A stretch of DNA of 33,543 nucleotides from Algoriphagus sp. (GCF_013373065.1 NZ_JABXIN010000036.1:1-33543), one strand, 5' to 3'; counted from the first letter of the stretch, positions 7,031-16,061 are shown. Numbers and translations are program-made. Notes: generated by a model not told the origin, from the sequence alone.

Positions 7031-8071
7031 ATGAAATACTACTTAGCCATTGGTTTAATTCTTTCAGCTGTTTTGGTTGGTTGTAATCCCTCTTCAAATT
7101 CGGAAAATTCCAAAGTGGAAGATCCAGAACTTTCAGTTGAAACTGAGGATGGGATTCAAATGATACCTATTGAAACCCCAGTTGGAGAATTCAAGGTTTG
7201 GACCAAACGCATGGGAGAGAGTCCTACTATGAAAGTGCTTTTGCTTCATGGCGGACCTGGAATGTCTCATCTTCAGTATGGAAATTTCAAAGACTATTTT
7301 CCTGAGGAAGGCATTGAATTCATTTGGTATGATCAATTGGGTTCTGCGCTTTCTGATCAACCAGATGATTCTTCACTTTGGACGATTGAGCGATTTGTTG
7401 ATGAAGTAGAGCAGGTTCGTCAAGCCTTGGGTTTGAATAAGGAAAACTTCTACCTGTTGGGCCAATCTTGGGGAGGAATGCTTGGGATGGAATATGCCTT
7501 TAAACATCAGGAAAATCTCAAGGGGCTTATTATCTGCAACATGATGTCTAGCTTGGATGAGTATGAAAACTATGCAAAAGAGGTGTTAGGCCCTCAGATG
7601 CCTGAGGAAGTTTTTGCTGAATTAATGGAAATCGAAAAGAATGGTGATTTCGAAAATCCTAGATATATGGAGCTTCTGTCCGAGCATCATTATCCCTATC
7701 ACTTTTTGAGAATGAATCCTTCAGAATGGCCTGAGGAAATTAACAAGATGATGGAATTGGTGAATCCTAATGTATATGTGTATATGCAAGGTCATAGCGA
7801 ATTTGGCATCACGCCAGGAGCTAGCTTAAAAGGCTGGGATGTCAGAGATCAATTAAAAAATATTACTGTTCCGACTTTGGTAGTGGGAGCAACGCATGAC
7901 ACCATGGACCCTGCCCATATGGAATGGATGTCAAATGAAGTTCAAAACGGACAATTTTTACTTTGTCCTAATGGAAGTCATTTGAGCCAATACGATGATC
8001 CCGAACACTTTTTCCCTGGTGTAATAAAGTTTATTAAGGATGTGGATAATGGTGAGTATTCGGGAAATTAA
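7031..8071 (+). CDS. proline iminopeptidase-like S33 alpha/beta hydrolase lipoprotein
   Basis: A 346-residue protein with a lipoprotein signal peptide (lipobox LVGC, Cys 18) followed by a low-complexity Ser/Asn/Glu linker. The hydrolase domain shows HGGPG (73-77, oxyanion hole), the nucleophile elbow GQSWGG (144-149, Ser 146), Asp 290 in GATHD and His 317 in NGSHLS: a complete catalytic triad. HGGPG plus GQSWGG is typical of prolyl aminopeptidases (family S33), which remove N-terminal Pro from peptides. The lipid anchor places it in the periplasm or at the cell surface, unlike cytoplasmic Pip enzymes, suggesting peptide scavenging. It may equally cleave other small amides or esters. It has its own promoter and is divergent from the DMT exporter. 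Confidence 0.9.
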   Translation: MKYYLAIGLILSAVLVGCNPSSNSENSKVEDPELSVETEDGIQMIPIETPVGEFKVWTKRMGESPTMKVLLLHGGPGMSHLQYGNFKDYFPEEGIEFIWYDQLGSALSDQPDDSSLWTIERFVDEVEQVRQALGLNKENFYLLGQSWGGMLGMEYAFKHQENLKGLIICNMMSSLDEYENYAKEVLGPQMPEEVFAELMEIEKNGDFENPRYMELLSEHHYPYHFLRMNPSEWPEEINKMMELVNPNVYVYMQGHSEFGITPGASLKGWDVRDQLKNITVPTLVVGATHDTMDPAHMEWMSNEVQNGQFLLCPNGSHLSQYDDPEHFFPGVIKFIKDVDNGEYSGN

Positions 8072-8093
8072 TGAGCTAGCATTTTAAAAAAAA

Positions 8094-8759
8094 TCAAGGC
8101 GAGGAGTTCATATATGCGGTAATTAGTTCATCAAATCTCGGAAGTTTTGGGTCGTCGTGAGTTTGTATAAACTGATGAAACTGCATGAAACCGTAGATGT
8201 AAGGATTATTTGAAACGGTGTTGTAGTTTTTGTCAAAATACTCTTCGACTGTCATCCCTTTTGGAACGGGGTTCGGCAAAATGGAGATAATATGTTGCGC
8301 AAATTGGTAGCATGCAGAAAGCTCTGCATCGGCACCATGCTTCCTCCACCATTGCATTCCCACTTGATTTGCAAACAATTCATTTTTATAGGATCCTTTT
8401 TCATCTCCCTTGACAAAAAACTGAACTCCATGACCCAATTCGTGGGCAAGGTAAAATCCATTAAAAAACAGTCCAAAAAGGCGTTTTCCTTCAGCTTCCG
8501 AGCCTCCCATTTCTTGAAAGAAACCGACTGAGTCTTTGCTCAACTGATCATAAAAGGGAAGATTGACAGTTTTGGTTGCTGGATCAAAGAAAACAAGGGC
8601 TGGGGTAGTGTTGATGATGACTTTTACATCAAATGTCAAGTTAGGATTGAGTTGATGGATATCCTGGACAAATGATTGGGTAATGGTAGTTCCATCTTGA
8701 AGAAGCTGCTGAGTCTCTGAATAAGTCTTGAACCAGCTGCTAGGAATTACATTGGACAT
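8094..8759 (-). CDS. HExxH zinc metallopeptidase-like protein, no signal peptide
   Basis: A 221-residue protein. HELGH (106-110) is a zincin signature; ELFAN starting at Glu 127 could supply the third zinc ligand, as in gluzincin-like folds (the assignment is inference). No signal peptide or membrane segment is seen, so it seems cytoplasmic, although the chain is rich in aromatics and the family is often exported. Around the motif, FNGFYLAHELGHGVQFFVKG is followed by NQVGMQWWRKHG, which may hold substrate-binding aromatics. I cannot name the family. It converges with the S33 hydrolase gene with only 22 bp between the stops and has no operon partner. Confidence 0.7.
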   Translation of the reverse strand: MSNVIPSSWFKTYSETQQLLQDGTTITQSFVQDIHQLNPNLTFDVKVIINTTPALVFFDPATKTVNLPFYDQLSKDSVGFFQEMGGSEAEGKRLFGLFFNGFYLAHELGHGVQFFVKGDEKGSYKNELFANQVGMQWWRKHGADAELSACYQFAQHIISILPNPVPKGMTVEEYFDKNYNTVSNNPYIYGFMQFHQFIQTHDDPKLPRFDELITAYMNSSP

Positions 8760-8931
8760 TTTTAGTAAGTTGAAGTGGTTGAAAATTTTTTAGTGAAAAA
8801 TCTCAATGGGTGGCGAACAATTCAAAGCTCTTCACAATTAAAATCGATCAAAAATCAAAATATTAAGTTTTTCTCTCTATCCCAAAACCATTGTTTAAAT
8901 TATTCTTGTTGAGGAGATTAGGTGAAACGGT

Positions 8932-10035
8932 TTAAATTCTAAAGAAAATACCTTTTCGGTACAGAAAATAGCACAATCCCCACATAGCTGCCAAGGCGCC
9001 AAATGCTGCAATCAATCCAAGTCCATGCTCTCCGATTCCCAGCCAAGCGAAGGCTCCGGTAGTGAAAATTCCTACGGTTTTATTCATCCATCTTCCGAGG
9101 ATTTCCGCAAACAAATAGATGAAGATGGAATTCATTCCTACGATTAAAAAGGGAAAGATTCCTTTGCGACGATTTTTGATATCAACCCACCAATAGAAAA
9201 AAGCCAAGGCCAATAAAGCCCAACCTCCGGATGCAAAGACAAAAGCAGTGGTGCTGATTCGCTTGATAATTGGAGTGATCCCTGTCCAATCCAGTCCATA
9301 GCCAAGGAGTAATCCAACCGATCCGGCGATTAGAAAGGTTTTTATTTTTTCATCTGCAGGTTTCGAAGAAAGGAGAATGTTTCCGCAAATTGCTCCCCAG
9401 ATCGTGTGGGCAGCGGTAGGGATGGCATTAATTGCAACCCAGCCTCCATTATTGATTTTTCCCATGAGGAGCATATCCATGTAGTTCCCGAAGTTCGTTC
9501 CATGTTCAAATGGAATTTCAGGATTATAGGTCCGATAAAGAACCTCTGTTAAGGCAAGAAGACCCAAAGAGACACCCAATTGAATTTTCCAGCCTTTATC
9601 TAAAAGAAAATAGGTGACCAAAATTGTAAAAGAGAGTTGGGTCAACACATTCCAGAGCTCAAAGACCATTTTTCCCGCATAGATGCAATGAAGACCAGTT
9701 CCGAACAAAAACAAGATTAAGCTTCGCTTGAGGATATGAAGGCTGATTTCACTGTGATTTTCAGCTAAAGCCATTCGCTTATTAAGCGAGAAGGGCATGG
9801 CAACACCAACAATAAACATGAAGAAAGGCTGAATCAGGTCCCAAAAGCGCAGACCATTCCACTCGTGATGGGTAAACTGAAGGAAGAACGAGTGTAGGGA
9901 ATGGCCCTCAGGAAAAAGTTCTAATAGGGCTTCATAGACCCAAGCGGCTTCGGCAACCAGCAAAAACATGGTTAATCCTCGGTAAACGTCTAAAGAAACT
10001 AAGCGTTGAGTAGGGCTAGGGGGTGCTGCGGTCAT
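8932..10035 (-). CDS. DUF5009 / HGSNAT-like membrane acyltransferase
   Basis: A 367-residue membrane protein with about ten helices. The N-terminal RLVSLDVYRGLTMFLLV (11-27) followed by HHEWNGLRFWDLIQPFFMF (56-74) is the signature of the bacterial relatives of heparan-alpha-glucosaminide N-acetyltransferase (DUF1624/DUF5009). These move acyl groups from acyl-CoA across the inner membrane onto sugar amino groups; His 56/57 is in the region of the catalytic His of the family. The acceptor here is unknown; cell-envelope or scavenged amino sugars are plausible. It is a single gene with no close partner, about 110 bp downstream of the haemolysin III gene and on the same strand. Confidence 0.88.
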   Translation of the reverse strand: MTAAPPSPTQRLVSLDVYRGLTMFLLVAEAAWVYEALLELFPEGHSLHSFFLQFTHHEWNGLRFWDLIQPFFMFIVGVAMPFSLNKRMALAENHSEISLHILKRSLILFLFGTGLHCIYAGKMVFELWNVLTQLSFTILVTYFLLDKGWKIQLGVSLGLLALTEVLYRTYNPEIPFEHGTNFGNYMDMLLMGKINNGGWVAINAIPTAAHTIWGAICGNILLSSKPADEKIKTFLIAGSVGLLLGYGLDWTGITPIIKRISTTAFVFASGGWALLALAFFYWWVDIKNRRKGIFPFLIVGMNSIFIYLFAEILGRWMNKTVGIFTTGAFAWLGIGEHGLGLIAAFGALAAMWGLCYFLYRKGIFFRI

Positions 10036-10141
10036 ATCGAGATGATTGGCGTTGTCTGAAAATAGAAAAAATACAGATCAAAAGCTTCCTTACTGCTAAA
10101 GGAAACTTGCGATTTGAGAGTTTTGGAAAGGAATTTATTTC

Positions 10142-10783
10142 TTAGGAAAGTATTTGAGCCACCGCAATGAAGTGAGCTAGAGTCCCTCCCAAAACAAAAA
10201 GATGCCAGATGCTGTGGTAATAGAGCTTTTCACTTTTCACATAAAAATAAACCCCTATCGTGTAGGAAAGACCACCTGCACCAATCCAGAATAGGGTTTG
10301 TAAAGAAAGCTTTTGCACCAGATCATTAAAAAAGAAAACGGCCAGCCAACCCATGGTAAGGTATATGATCACGGAAAGGGTTTTGAATTTTCCTGTGAAA
10401 AATATCTTAAAGAAGGTTCCGATTAATACAGAACACCAAATGATCGCCAGAAAGAGAATTGCAGTATCCGTATTTAAAATTGACAGAACCATCGGGGTGT
10501 AGGAACCGGCAATTAAAAAGTAAATGGAAACATGATCCATGACTTGAAGACGGGCTTTTTTTGGGGGGCTTTTTGCAGCATGATATGCTGTAGAAAAACC
10601 ATACACCATCAATATTCCCAGGCAAAAGGCGAGTGCTCCTATCAGAAATTTCAAGTCTTCCTGTTTCCTCGCTAAGTCAATTAGAAAAGGGGTGCCGATC
10701 AAGCCCAAAACTAAACCCAACCCATGGGAAAGGGCATTGGCTCGTTCTTCTTTTGGGGTTTGAGGGCGTTTGATTTTTTTCAC
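10142..10783 (-). CDS. haemolysin III / PAQR family membrane protein
   Basis: From a GTG at 10783 the product has 213 residues, the usual length. An upstream in-frame ATG at 10846 would add 21 residues and overlap the preceding sulfurtransferase gene by 52 bp, so the GTG is preferred. There are seven predicted helices. The family motifs are GFSTAYHA with His 68, DHVSIYFLIAGSYTP (83-97) and YHSIWHLFVLGG with His 190 and His 194 four residues apart, matching the three-His zinc site of adiponectin-receptor-like hydrolases. It is an inner-membrane protein, possibly a ceramidase-like lipid hydrolase; despite the name there is no evidence of haemolysis. It lies 11 bp behind the sulfurtransferase gene and is very likely in one operon with it. 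Confidence 0.9.
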   Translation of the reverse strand: MKKIKRPQTPKEERANALSHGLGLVLGLIGTPFLIDLARKQEDLKFLIGALAFCLGILMVYGFSTAYHAAKSPPKKARLQVMDHVSIYFLIAGSYTPMVLSILNTDTAILFLAIIWCSVLIGTFFKIFFTGKFKTLSVIIYLTMGWLAVFFFNDLVQKLSLQTLFWIGAGGLSYTIGVYFYVKSEKLYYHSIWHLFVLGGTLAHFIAVAQILS

Positions 10784-10794
10784 AGATATAGAAA

Positions 10795-11637
10795 TTATTC
10801 GTTCCCTTTTCCAATTGGCTGACCATTTCGGCTCCATTCGCTCCAAGAACCTACATAGAGTTTTGGAATGGGTAAGCCAGCAAGGTCAAATGCCAATAGC
10901 GTGTGGCAAGCTGACACACCAGATCCACAGTGAACAATCACCTGATCTGAAGAAAGACCTCCTATTAAATCTTGATATTTTCGACGCAATTGTTCGGGTT
11001 GAAGAAATTCACCCTTGGATCCCATATTTTCGGTTAAAGGAACATTGATGGCACCTGGAATGTGGCCAGCAATTAAGTCAATGGGTTCCTGTTCACCTCG
11101 ATAGCGCTCTGCACTGCGGACATCGATGACCAGGGAATTTTCTTCTCCCACCTTTTCCTTTACTTCTTGCATGTCCGCAATTCCAAGCATCCATTTGGTG
11201 CCTGGGTATGGATTTTTCGCTTCATTTTGGGATTTTCCATTTTCTGTTGGAAAACCAATCTCCAAGGCAGCCTGAATTCCTCCTTCCAAAACCTGGGCTT
11301 TTTCATGCCCTAAAGCACGAAGCATCCACCAAAAACGAGCGGCAGAATTAGCGCCATTTTGATCATCATAGACAACCACATGTGTTTGAGAATCTATACC
11401 CAAATTCCCCAAAACCTTGCAAAAGCTCTCCATACTTGGTAGGGGATGCCGGCCACCATTTGAAAGATCCTCCTTGATATCTGCCAATTCCAAATTAGGA
11501 TCTACAAAGAGAGCCCCTTTTAAATGGCCTTTTTCAAATTCTTCTCGGGGTTTGGGGCTGTTTCTTGCATCAATTAGGGTAAGGTTCGGTTTTGATAAAA
11601 TTGAGATTAATTCGCGTGGAGATATGATTGGGGTCAT
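10795..11637 (-). CDS. sseA: two-domain sulfurtransferase (rhodanese / 3-mercaptopyruvate type)
   Basis: A 280-residue protein made of two rhodanese domains. The first, about 5-135, contains LIDARNSPKPREEFEKGHL and VVVYDDQNGANSAARFWWML and lacks the catalytic Cys. The second, about 150-275, has VIDVRSAERYRGE and the active-site loop CGSGVSA with Cys 237. The loop CGSGV(T/S)A is that of 3-mercaptopyruvate sulfurtransferases, whereas thiosulfate sulfurtransferases usually have CRKGVTA. It would move sulfur from 3-mercaptopyruvate to thiols or cyanide in the cytoplasm. There is no signal peptide. It is the first gene of a two-gene unit with the haemolysin III gene. Confidence 0.9.
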   Translation of the reverse strand: MTPIISPRELISILSKPNLTLIDARNSPKPREEFEKGHLKGALFVDPNLELADIKEDLSNGGRHPLPSMESFCKVLGNLGIDSQTHVVVYDDQNGANSAARFWWMLRALGHEKAQVLEGGIQAALEIGFPTENGKSQNEAKNPYPGTKWMLGIADMQEVKEKVGEENSLVIDVRSAERYRGEQEPIDLIAGHIPGAINVPLTENMGSKGEFLQPEQLRRKYQDLIGGLSSDQVIVHCGSGVSACHTLLAFDLAGLPIPKLYVGSWSEWSRNGQPIGKGNE

Positions 11638-11682
11638 GAGAATTGATTTTTTATACCGCTTTGAATAGTCTCATTGAAAATA

Positions 11683-11712
11683 AAAAATCCCATTGGAATA
11701 GATGGGATTTTT
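11683..11712. terminator. intrinsic terminator after the DUF2911 gene
   Basis: AAAAATCCCAT pairs perfectly with ATGGGATTTTT around an eight-base loop, with A and T runs on both sides. It sits 18 bp past the stop of the minus-strand DUF2911 gene and upstream of the sulfurtransferase start, insulating the two genes. Confidence 0.75.
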
Positions 11713-11730
11713 AATCAGAATTAAACTTTC

Positions 11731-12330
11731 TTATTTGATTTGATTTTGGAACTGCTCCATTTTCTGATCGACCTGTGTATCGATTGGGAAGGTTACTTTC
11801 ACAGTTTCCCAGGCCATAGTGACCAAAGCGGTTTTATTGTCATTAGCAGAGATGGTGTACATCAAGCGCTCTGTATTTCCTCCTCTTTCGGTAGTAGCTT
11901 GGAAAGAGACTAAATCATCTTTTGCCAAAGCTTCCTCATCGATTTTTCCATCTTTCATGTAGTTGTAGATCCATACACCCTTACTATTGATGTGTACAGT
12001 CCAATCTCCAGTCTCTGTAGGAGTCATGAATATGGAATACTTTCCAGCACGGACATTTTTTCCAGAAATTGAAACGTCAGTGCTAAATTCGATTGTAGTC
12101 TGAAGATTAGCTCCAGCTCTCCAAGTCACACCCCATTTCTCAATTTCTCCAAAAATCTGCCTTCCACGTACAGCAGGGGAGGAGTAGTCGATTGAGATTT
12201 TAGTAAAACCTACCACTTGAGATACGCTCGCTGCCGGGCTTAAAGCTGGAGTTTGCAATTGAGCTAAAGCTGATAGGCTGAAGGAGAAAAGAACCAAAGT
12301 GGCTAATACAAATAGTTTTGTGTGTTTCAT
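11731..12330 (-). CDS. DUF2911 exported protein
   Basis: From the ATG at 12330 the product has 199 residues; a further upstream ATG at 12360 would put ten polar residues before the signal peptide and is less likely. The signal peptide is residues 1-23 (core LFVLATLVLFSFSLSALA), cleaved before Gln 24. The DUF2911 domain fills the rest: TKISIDYSSPAVRGRQIFG, then KWGVTWRAGANLQTTIEF, AGKYSIFMTP and DWTVHINSKGVWIYNY. The family is common in Bacteroidota, of unknown function and probably periplasmic. It has its own promoter and terminator, hence is a single-gene unit. Confidence 0.88.
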   Translation of the reverse strand: MKHTKLFVLATLVLFSFSLSALAQLQTPALSPAASVSQVVGFTKISIDYSSPAVRGRQIFGEIEKWGVTWRAGANLQTTIEFSTDVSISGKNVRAGKYSIFMTPTETGDWTVHINSKGVWIYNYMKDGKIDEEALAKDDLVSFQATTERGGNTERLMYTISANDNKTALVTMAWETVKVTFPIDTQVDQKMEQFQNQIK

Positions 12331-12391
12331 ATGATATTGGATTTGGGTTATAAGTTTCAAAACAAACTAGTGTAGTAAAAAGAAGTTTGGT

Positions 12392-12422
12392 CAAAACTAA
12401 AAAAAAAGAAACCGAGTTCAAG
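12392..12422 (-). promoter_or_regulatory. promoter of the DUF2911 gene, embedded in the upstream terminator
   Basis: On the minus strand TAGTTTTG (12399 down to 12392) matches TAnnTTTG fully. Nineteen bases further upstream is CTTG (12422-12419), three of four for the -33 box. The -33 box lies in the loop of the hairpin that ends the ThuA fusion gene. The leader would be about 55 nt. Confidence 0.45.
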
Positions 12423-12436
12423 GACTCGGTTTCTTT
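12405..12436 (-). terminator. intrinsic terminator of the ThuA/PQQ fusion gene
   Basis: A perfect 13-bp stem (AAAGAAACCGAGT with ACTCGGTTTCTTT) encloses six bases. On the minus strand it runs into a long T tract (the A run at 12397-12407). It begins 18 bp past the stop codon. Confidence 0.85.
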
Positions 12437-12453
12437 CAAAATTTTAATTGAGA

Positions 12454-15400
12454 TTATTTAGCATTGAAAGTGATTCCTGCAATGATGAACATACCCAATT
12501 CTGCACTTTGTGGTTTGCTCAGGATATAGATTTTTTGTCCAGCATTGCCAGCTTGTCCGGTCATTGGAATTGTAGCTTTTCCATACATGACAGGCATATT
12601 TGGATCTTTGACAGCTGGACCTTGTGTGTAAGTTCCAGACCCAATTACCTCACCAGTAGGGCTACCTAATCTGATTTCGAAATCAACAGGAGTTTGAATT
12701 GGTTCTTGAGAAGCAACTGTAAAGGTCACAGATCCTATTCCTGTTAAATCAAAGGCAGGTAGGGAAAAGTGACCAGCATCTCCAGGCACCGTCAATAAGT
12801 TTCTTCCTCCAAATGCCATGCTAGCATAACCATTGAAATCTGTGGCTAGCCCTGGATCAATGCTATTTGTTATCAATACCAAAGAAGCACTCCCGGTCAG
12901 TGGCTTGATATTGTCACCTCCATCATCCGAATAGGAAGCGTTGATCATTAAAGCGCCATTAGGAGAAGGAGTTTTACCCATGGTAGGGTCCAAGGTTCCT
13001 TTTGCAGGTAAGCTTGGCTTTTGCTCTCCTTTGAGGGAGAATATGTATGCGATCAAGGCATTCAAATCAGAATCCTTAATATCTGGATTAGCCGGCATTG
13101 CGGTTTCTCCCCAGACGCCGCCGCCGCCATTTTTAATCTTATCCATCAAATAACCTCGATCACGGGTTCTATATTTTGCTGCAACCGCAGTGTAAGCAGG
13201 ACCGATAGAGGCTTCATTTTCCTTATGGCAAGTTTTACAGGTTAGGGATTGTACAAGGGCTTTTCCGGTCATTGCTTCACTCATTATCTTATGCCCCATG
13301 TCAGCTTCGGCTTGATCAAATCCTTCAATGTAATCCGCAGCAACATAAAGTTTGCTCATATCATCAGTAGAATGATCCTCATCTGTCACACTTACTTGGT
13401 AAGTAACACGCTTTCCAGGGAAGTAGAATGATTGATTTCCTTGAACAGTGATGCTAACTTCAGGAGCACTATTTCCAGCATATACAATGGCCTTGGGACT
13501 TTCACCTGCCAAACCTGAAGGGTCTGAGGCACTGACAGTTACTTCATACTCACCAATTTGATCGAAGGTAGTAGTTAGTTTAGGTTCTGTTGTAGTTTCT
13601 GTTTTTCCATTGCCCAAATTCCAAGTATAAGAAATTGGGTCACCTTCGGGATCAGTAGCCTTCGCCGAGAAAGTAACTGTAAGAGGTAAAACTCCAGAAT
13701 TCTTATCAGATGTAACTTCTGTGACAATCGGAGCTCGGTTTCCACCATTAAAATCAATTCTAGATAGTCCTGAATCTACATTCTTGGTGAACCATCCGGT
13801 ACCATATTCCAAAATGTACATTTTACCATCAGGCCCCATTTCCATGTCGATGAGGGAATTGAACTTGGTTCCAGCCATAAATGGCTCCATTTTAGAGAAG
13901 TCTCCATTTTCTTCCATGGTGACGACTTTAATCCAACCTCGAATCCAATCATAGATGAAGAGTTTGCCATCAAAATAATCTGGGAATCTCGTGTCAGCAG
14001 GGTATAAATCCGAGTAGTAAACAGGTCCCGCCATCGCATTTCTTCCACCTGTACCCACTTGAGGGAAATCGGGAGAATTGTCATATGGATACCAAATAAA
14101 GGCTGGCTGAGCAGGAGGTAGGTTCTTTATACCCGTATTATTCGGAGAATTATTTACTGGGCCAGCTGGATCAAAAGCAGGGCCTGTTTCACCTGTTTCA
14201 TAATTGAATTCCCGGTATGCATAATTGTTTCCTACAAAATAAGGCCAGCCAAAATTGCCTGCTTTTCGAGCTTGGTTTACTTCGTCATATCCTTTTGGAC
14301 CTTTGACATCCATCGAATCTGCCCGAGCATCTGGACCAACTTCACCCCAGTATAGGAATCCTGTTTTCTGATCAACTGAAATACGATAAGGGTTTCGGTT
14401 TCCTTGTACATAAATTTCAGGTCTAGTTCCTTCTGTTCCTGGAGCGTAAAGGTTTCCTTCAGGGATAGTATAGCTTCCATCTTCTGCTACTTTGATTCTT
14501 AGGATTTTACCTCGTAGATCATTGGCGTTTCCTGAACTTCTTCTGGCATCCCATTGCTTGCGACCATCTCTAGCATCTAAAGGAGCATAGCCATTTAGCG
14601 TGTAGCGAGAGTCATTCTGATTGAATGGTGTAGAATTATCCCCTAATGAAAGGAAGAGGTTTCCGTCCTTATCAAAGGCAATTGAACCACCTGTATGACA
14701 GCAGATATATCGATCTGATGGTATGTCCAAAATGACTGTTTCGGAATCCATGTCCCAAACACCATCTTTGAATACAAATCTGGAAAGTCGATTGATTTCT
14801 TCGTCTCCTGCAGGAGAGTAGTATACAAATACAAAATTGTTAGAGGCGTAATTTGGATCCTTTTGAATACCCATCAATCCTTCTTCAGCATTGACTCCTC
14901 GTACTCCACTTTGCCAATAAACATCCAATTTGGCTACTTCCTTAAGGCTTTGCTCAGCCTCATTCCAATACATAATCTCACCTCTTCGCTGTGAAATTAA
15001 AATGTCCAAATTAGGCAAAACCGTCAATTCAGTCGGTTCGGTAAATTTACCAACCGAAAGCATTGTTTTCGTGAAACGGTTTTCTTCAGGAACTCGCTTT
15101 TGTCTGGCTTTGGAATAATTCAATTTCAAATTATCACCGATCGCATATTGGATCCCGGCAAGTAAGTGTTTAAGGAAGTTTTCTTCCTGGAAGGACTCGG
15201 AAGTATGTCCACCCCCTGTATAGAAGGCACGGCCACCGTCATATTCATGATACCAAGCAATAGGGTGCTCACCCATGTCCATTCCTCCTTTGTAGGAAGA
15301 TTCATCCAACATCAAAAGCTTTGTTGTTTGAGGGTTCACCTCCTTATAAGAATACCATTCGTCAGTACGCTCCCAAGGATCTGGTAAGAAGTCAACAGAT

Positions 15401-15900
15401 GGATGTTTCTCACCTGTTTTATTGATTACCCCAGGTTGAACGTTAGGGTTTGGATCATTGATTCCAGGGTGATCCGCAAAATATCCGCCTACCAGTTTAC
15501 CATACCATCCCCATTCATATTCGGTATCGGCTGCGGCATGGATACCCACATAGCCACCACCTGATTGGATGTAGCGCTCAAAATCAGCTTCTTGATAATG
15601 ATCTAGAACATCACCAGTTGTGCTGAGCCAAATGACTGCAGCATACTTTTCAAGATTTTCTTCATTGATATCCGCAGCATCTTCAGTGGCATCTACCTCA
15701 AATCCATTTTCAGATCCCAGTTTTTCGATAGCCGCAATTCCATCAGGAATGGATTCATGATGGAATCCAGCCGTTTTATGGAATACTAGGACTTTTGGAT
15801 TTCCTTTTCGTTTATTCGAACAGGAAGAAAAAAACAGACTTCCAACTACTAGAAGTAGTAAGAAGGAACGTAGGTTTTTTAGGTTTAGAATGGTATTCAT
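12454..15900 (-). CDS. giant lipoprotein: ThuA + PQQ-type sugar dehydrogenase + PKD + cytochrome c + C-terminal binding domain
   Basis: A 1148-residue lipoprotein (lipobox FFSSC, Cys 27). A ThuA domain spans about 33-255 (KVLVFHKTAGFHHESIPDGI, and GGYVGIHAAADTEYEWGWYG). A GSDH/SNDH-like PQQ beta-propeller spans about 278-718 (FTEPTELTVLPNLDILISQR, VRGVNAEEGLMGI, CCHTGGSIAFDKDGNLFLSL, GNRNPYRISVDQ). A PKD domain covers about 720-815 (DPEGDPISYTWNLGNG). Cytochrome c follows, with CKTCH at 888-892 and probable axial Met 935 in ETAMPANP. From about 970 there is a beta-rich, CBM6-like region. The order suggests oxidation of a sugar at the cell surface with electrons passed to the fused haem; ThuA domains occur in trehalose and keto-sugar utilisation proteins. 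The substrate is unknown. It is divergent from a GH3 gene, pointing to glycan use. Confidence 0.9.
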   Translation of the reverse strand: MNTILNLKNLRSFLLLLVVGSLFFSSCSNKRKGNPKVLVFHKTAGFHHESIPDGIAAIEKLGSENGFEVDATEDAADINEENLEKYAAVIWLSTTGDVLDHYQEADFERYIQSGGGYVGIHAAADTEYEWGWYGKLVGGYFADHPGINDPNPNVQPGVINKTGEKHPSVDFLPDPWERTDEWYSYKEVNPQTTKLLMLDESSYKGGMDMGEHPIAWYHEYDGGRAFYTGGGHTSESFQEENFLKHLLAGIQYAIGDNLKLNYSKARQKRVPEENRFTKTMLSVGKFTEPTELTVLPNLDILISQRRGEIMYWNEAEQSLKEVAKLDVYWQSGVRGVNAEEGLMGIQKDPNYASNNFVFVYYSPAGDEEINRLSRFVFKDGVWDMDSETVILDIPSDRYICCHTGGSIAFDKDGNLFLSLGDNSTPFNQNDSRYTLNGYAPLDARDGRKQWDARRSSGNANDLRGKILRIKVAEDGSYTIPEGNLYAPGTEGTRPEIYVQGNRNPYRISVDQKTGFLYWGEVGPDARADSMDVKGPKGYDEVNQARKAGNFGWPYFVGNNYAYREFNYETGETGPAFDPAGPVNNSPNNTGIKNLPPAQPAFIWYPYDNSPDFPQVGTGGRNAMAGPVYYSDLYPADTRFPDYFDGKLFIYDWIRGWIKVVTMEENGDFSKMEPFMAGTKFNSLIDMEMGPDGKMYILEYGTGWFTKNVDSGLSRIDFNGGNRAPIVTEVTSDKNSGVLPLTVTFSAKATDPEGDPISYTWNLGNGKTETTTEPKLTTTFDQIGEYEVTVSASDPSGLAGESPKAIVYAGNSAPEVSITVQGNQSFYFPGKRVTYQVSVTDEDHSTDDMSKLYVAADYIEGFDQAEADMGHKIMSEAMTGKALVQSLTCKTCHKENEASIGPAYTAVAAKYRTRDRGYLMDKIKNGGGGVWGETAMPANPDIKDSDLNALIAYIFSLKGEQKPSLPAKGTLDPTMGKTPSPNGALMINASYSDDGGDNIKPLTGSASLVLITNSIDPGLATDFNGYASMAFGGRNLLTVPGDAGHFSLPAFDLTGIGSVTFTVASQEPIQTPVDFEIRLGSPTGEVIGSGTYTQGPAVKDPNMPVMYGKATIPMTGQAGNAGQKIYILSKPQSAELGMFIIAGITFNAK

Positions 15901-16061
15901 GAATCAGAAATTTTTTCTAAAATAGGCAATTCTCATACTTGCCGTGCTAAATAACTGAAATTCGGTGATTTTTGATGATAAAATGCGCTATTTTTTCATT
16001 TTGAAACAATAATTATAGATATTTCTTATCGATACCCACTATTCATTAAGACCCCACTGCT

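Noticed and set aside
10784..10846. Longer haemolysin III start at 10846
   Set aside because: It would overlap the sulfurtransferase gene by 52 bp and add a tryptophan- and arginine-rich stretch not seen in the family.
10770..11048. 92-residue plus-strand frame across the haemolysin III / sulfurtransferase junction
   Set aside because: It is antisense to two clear, conserved genes and shows no recognisable features.
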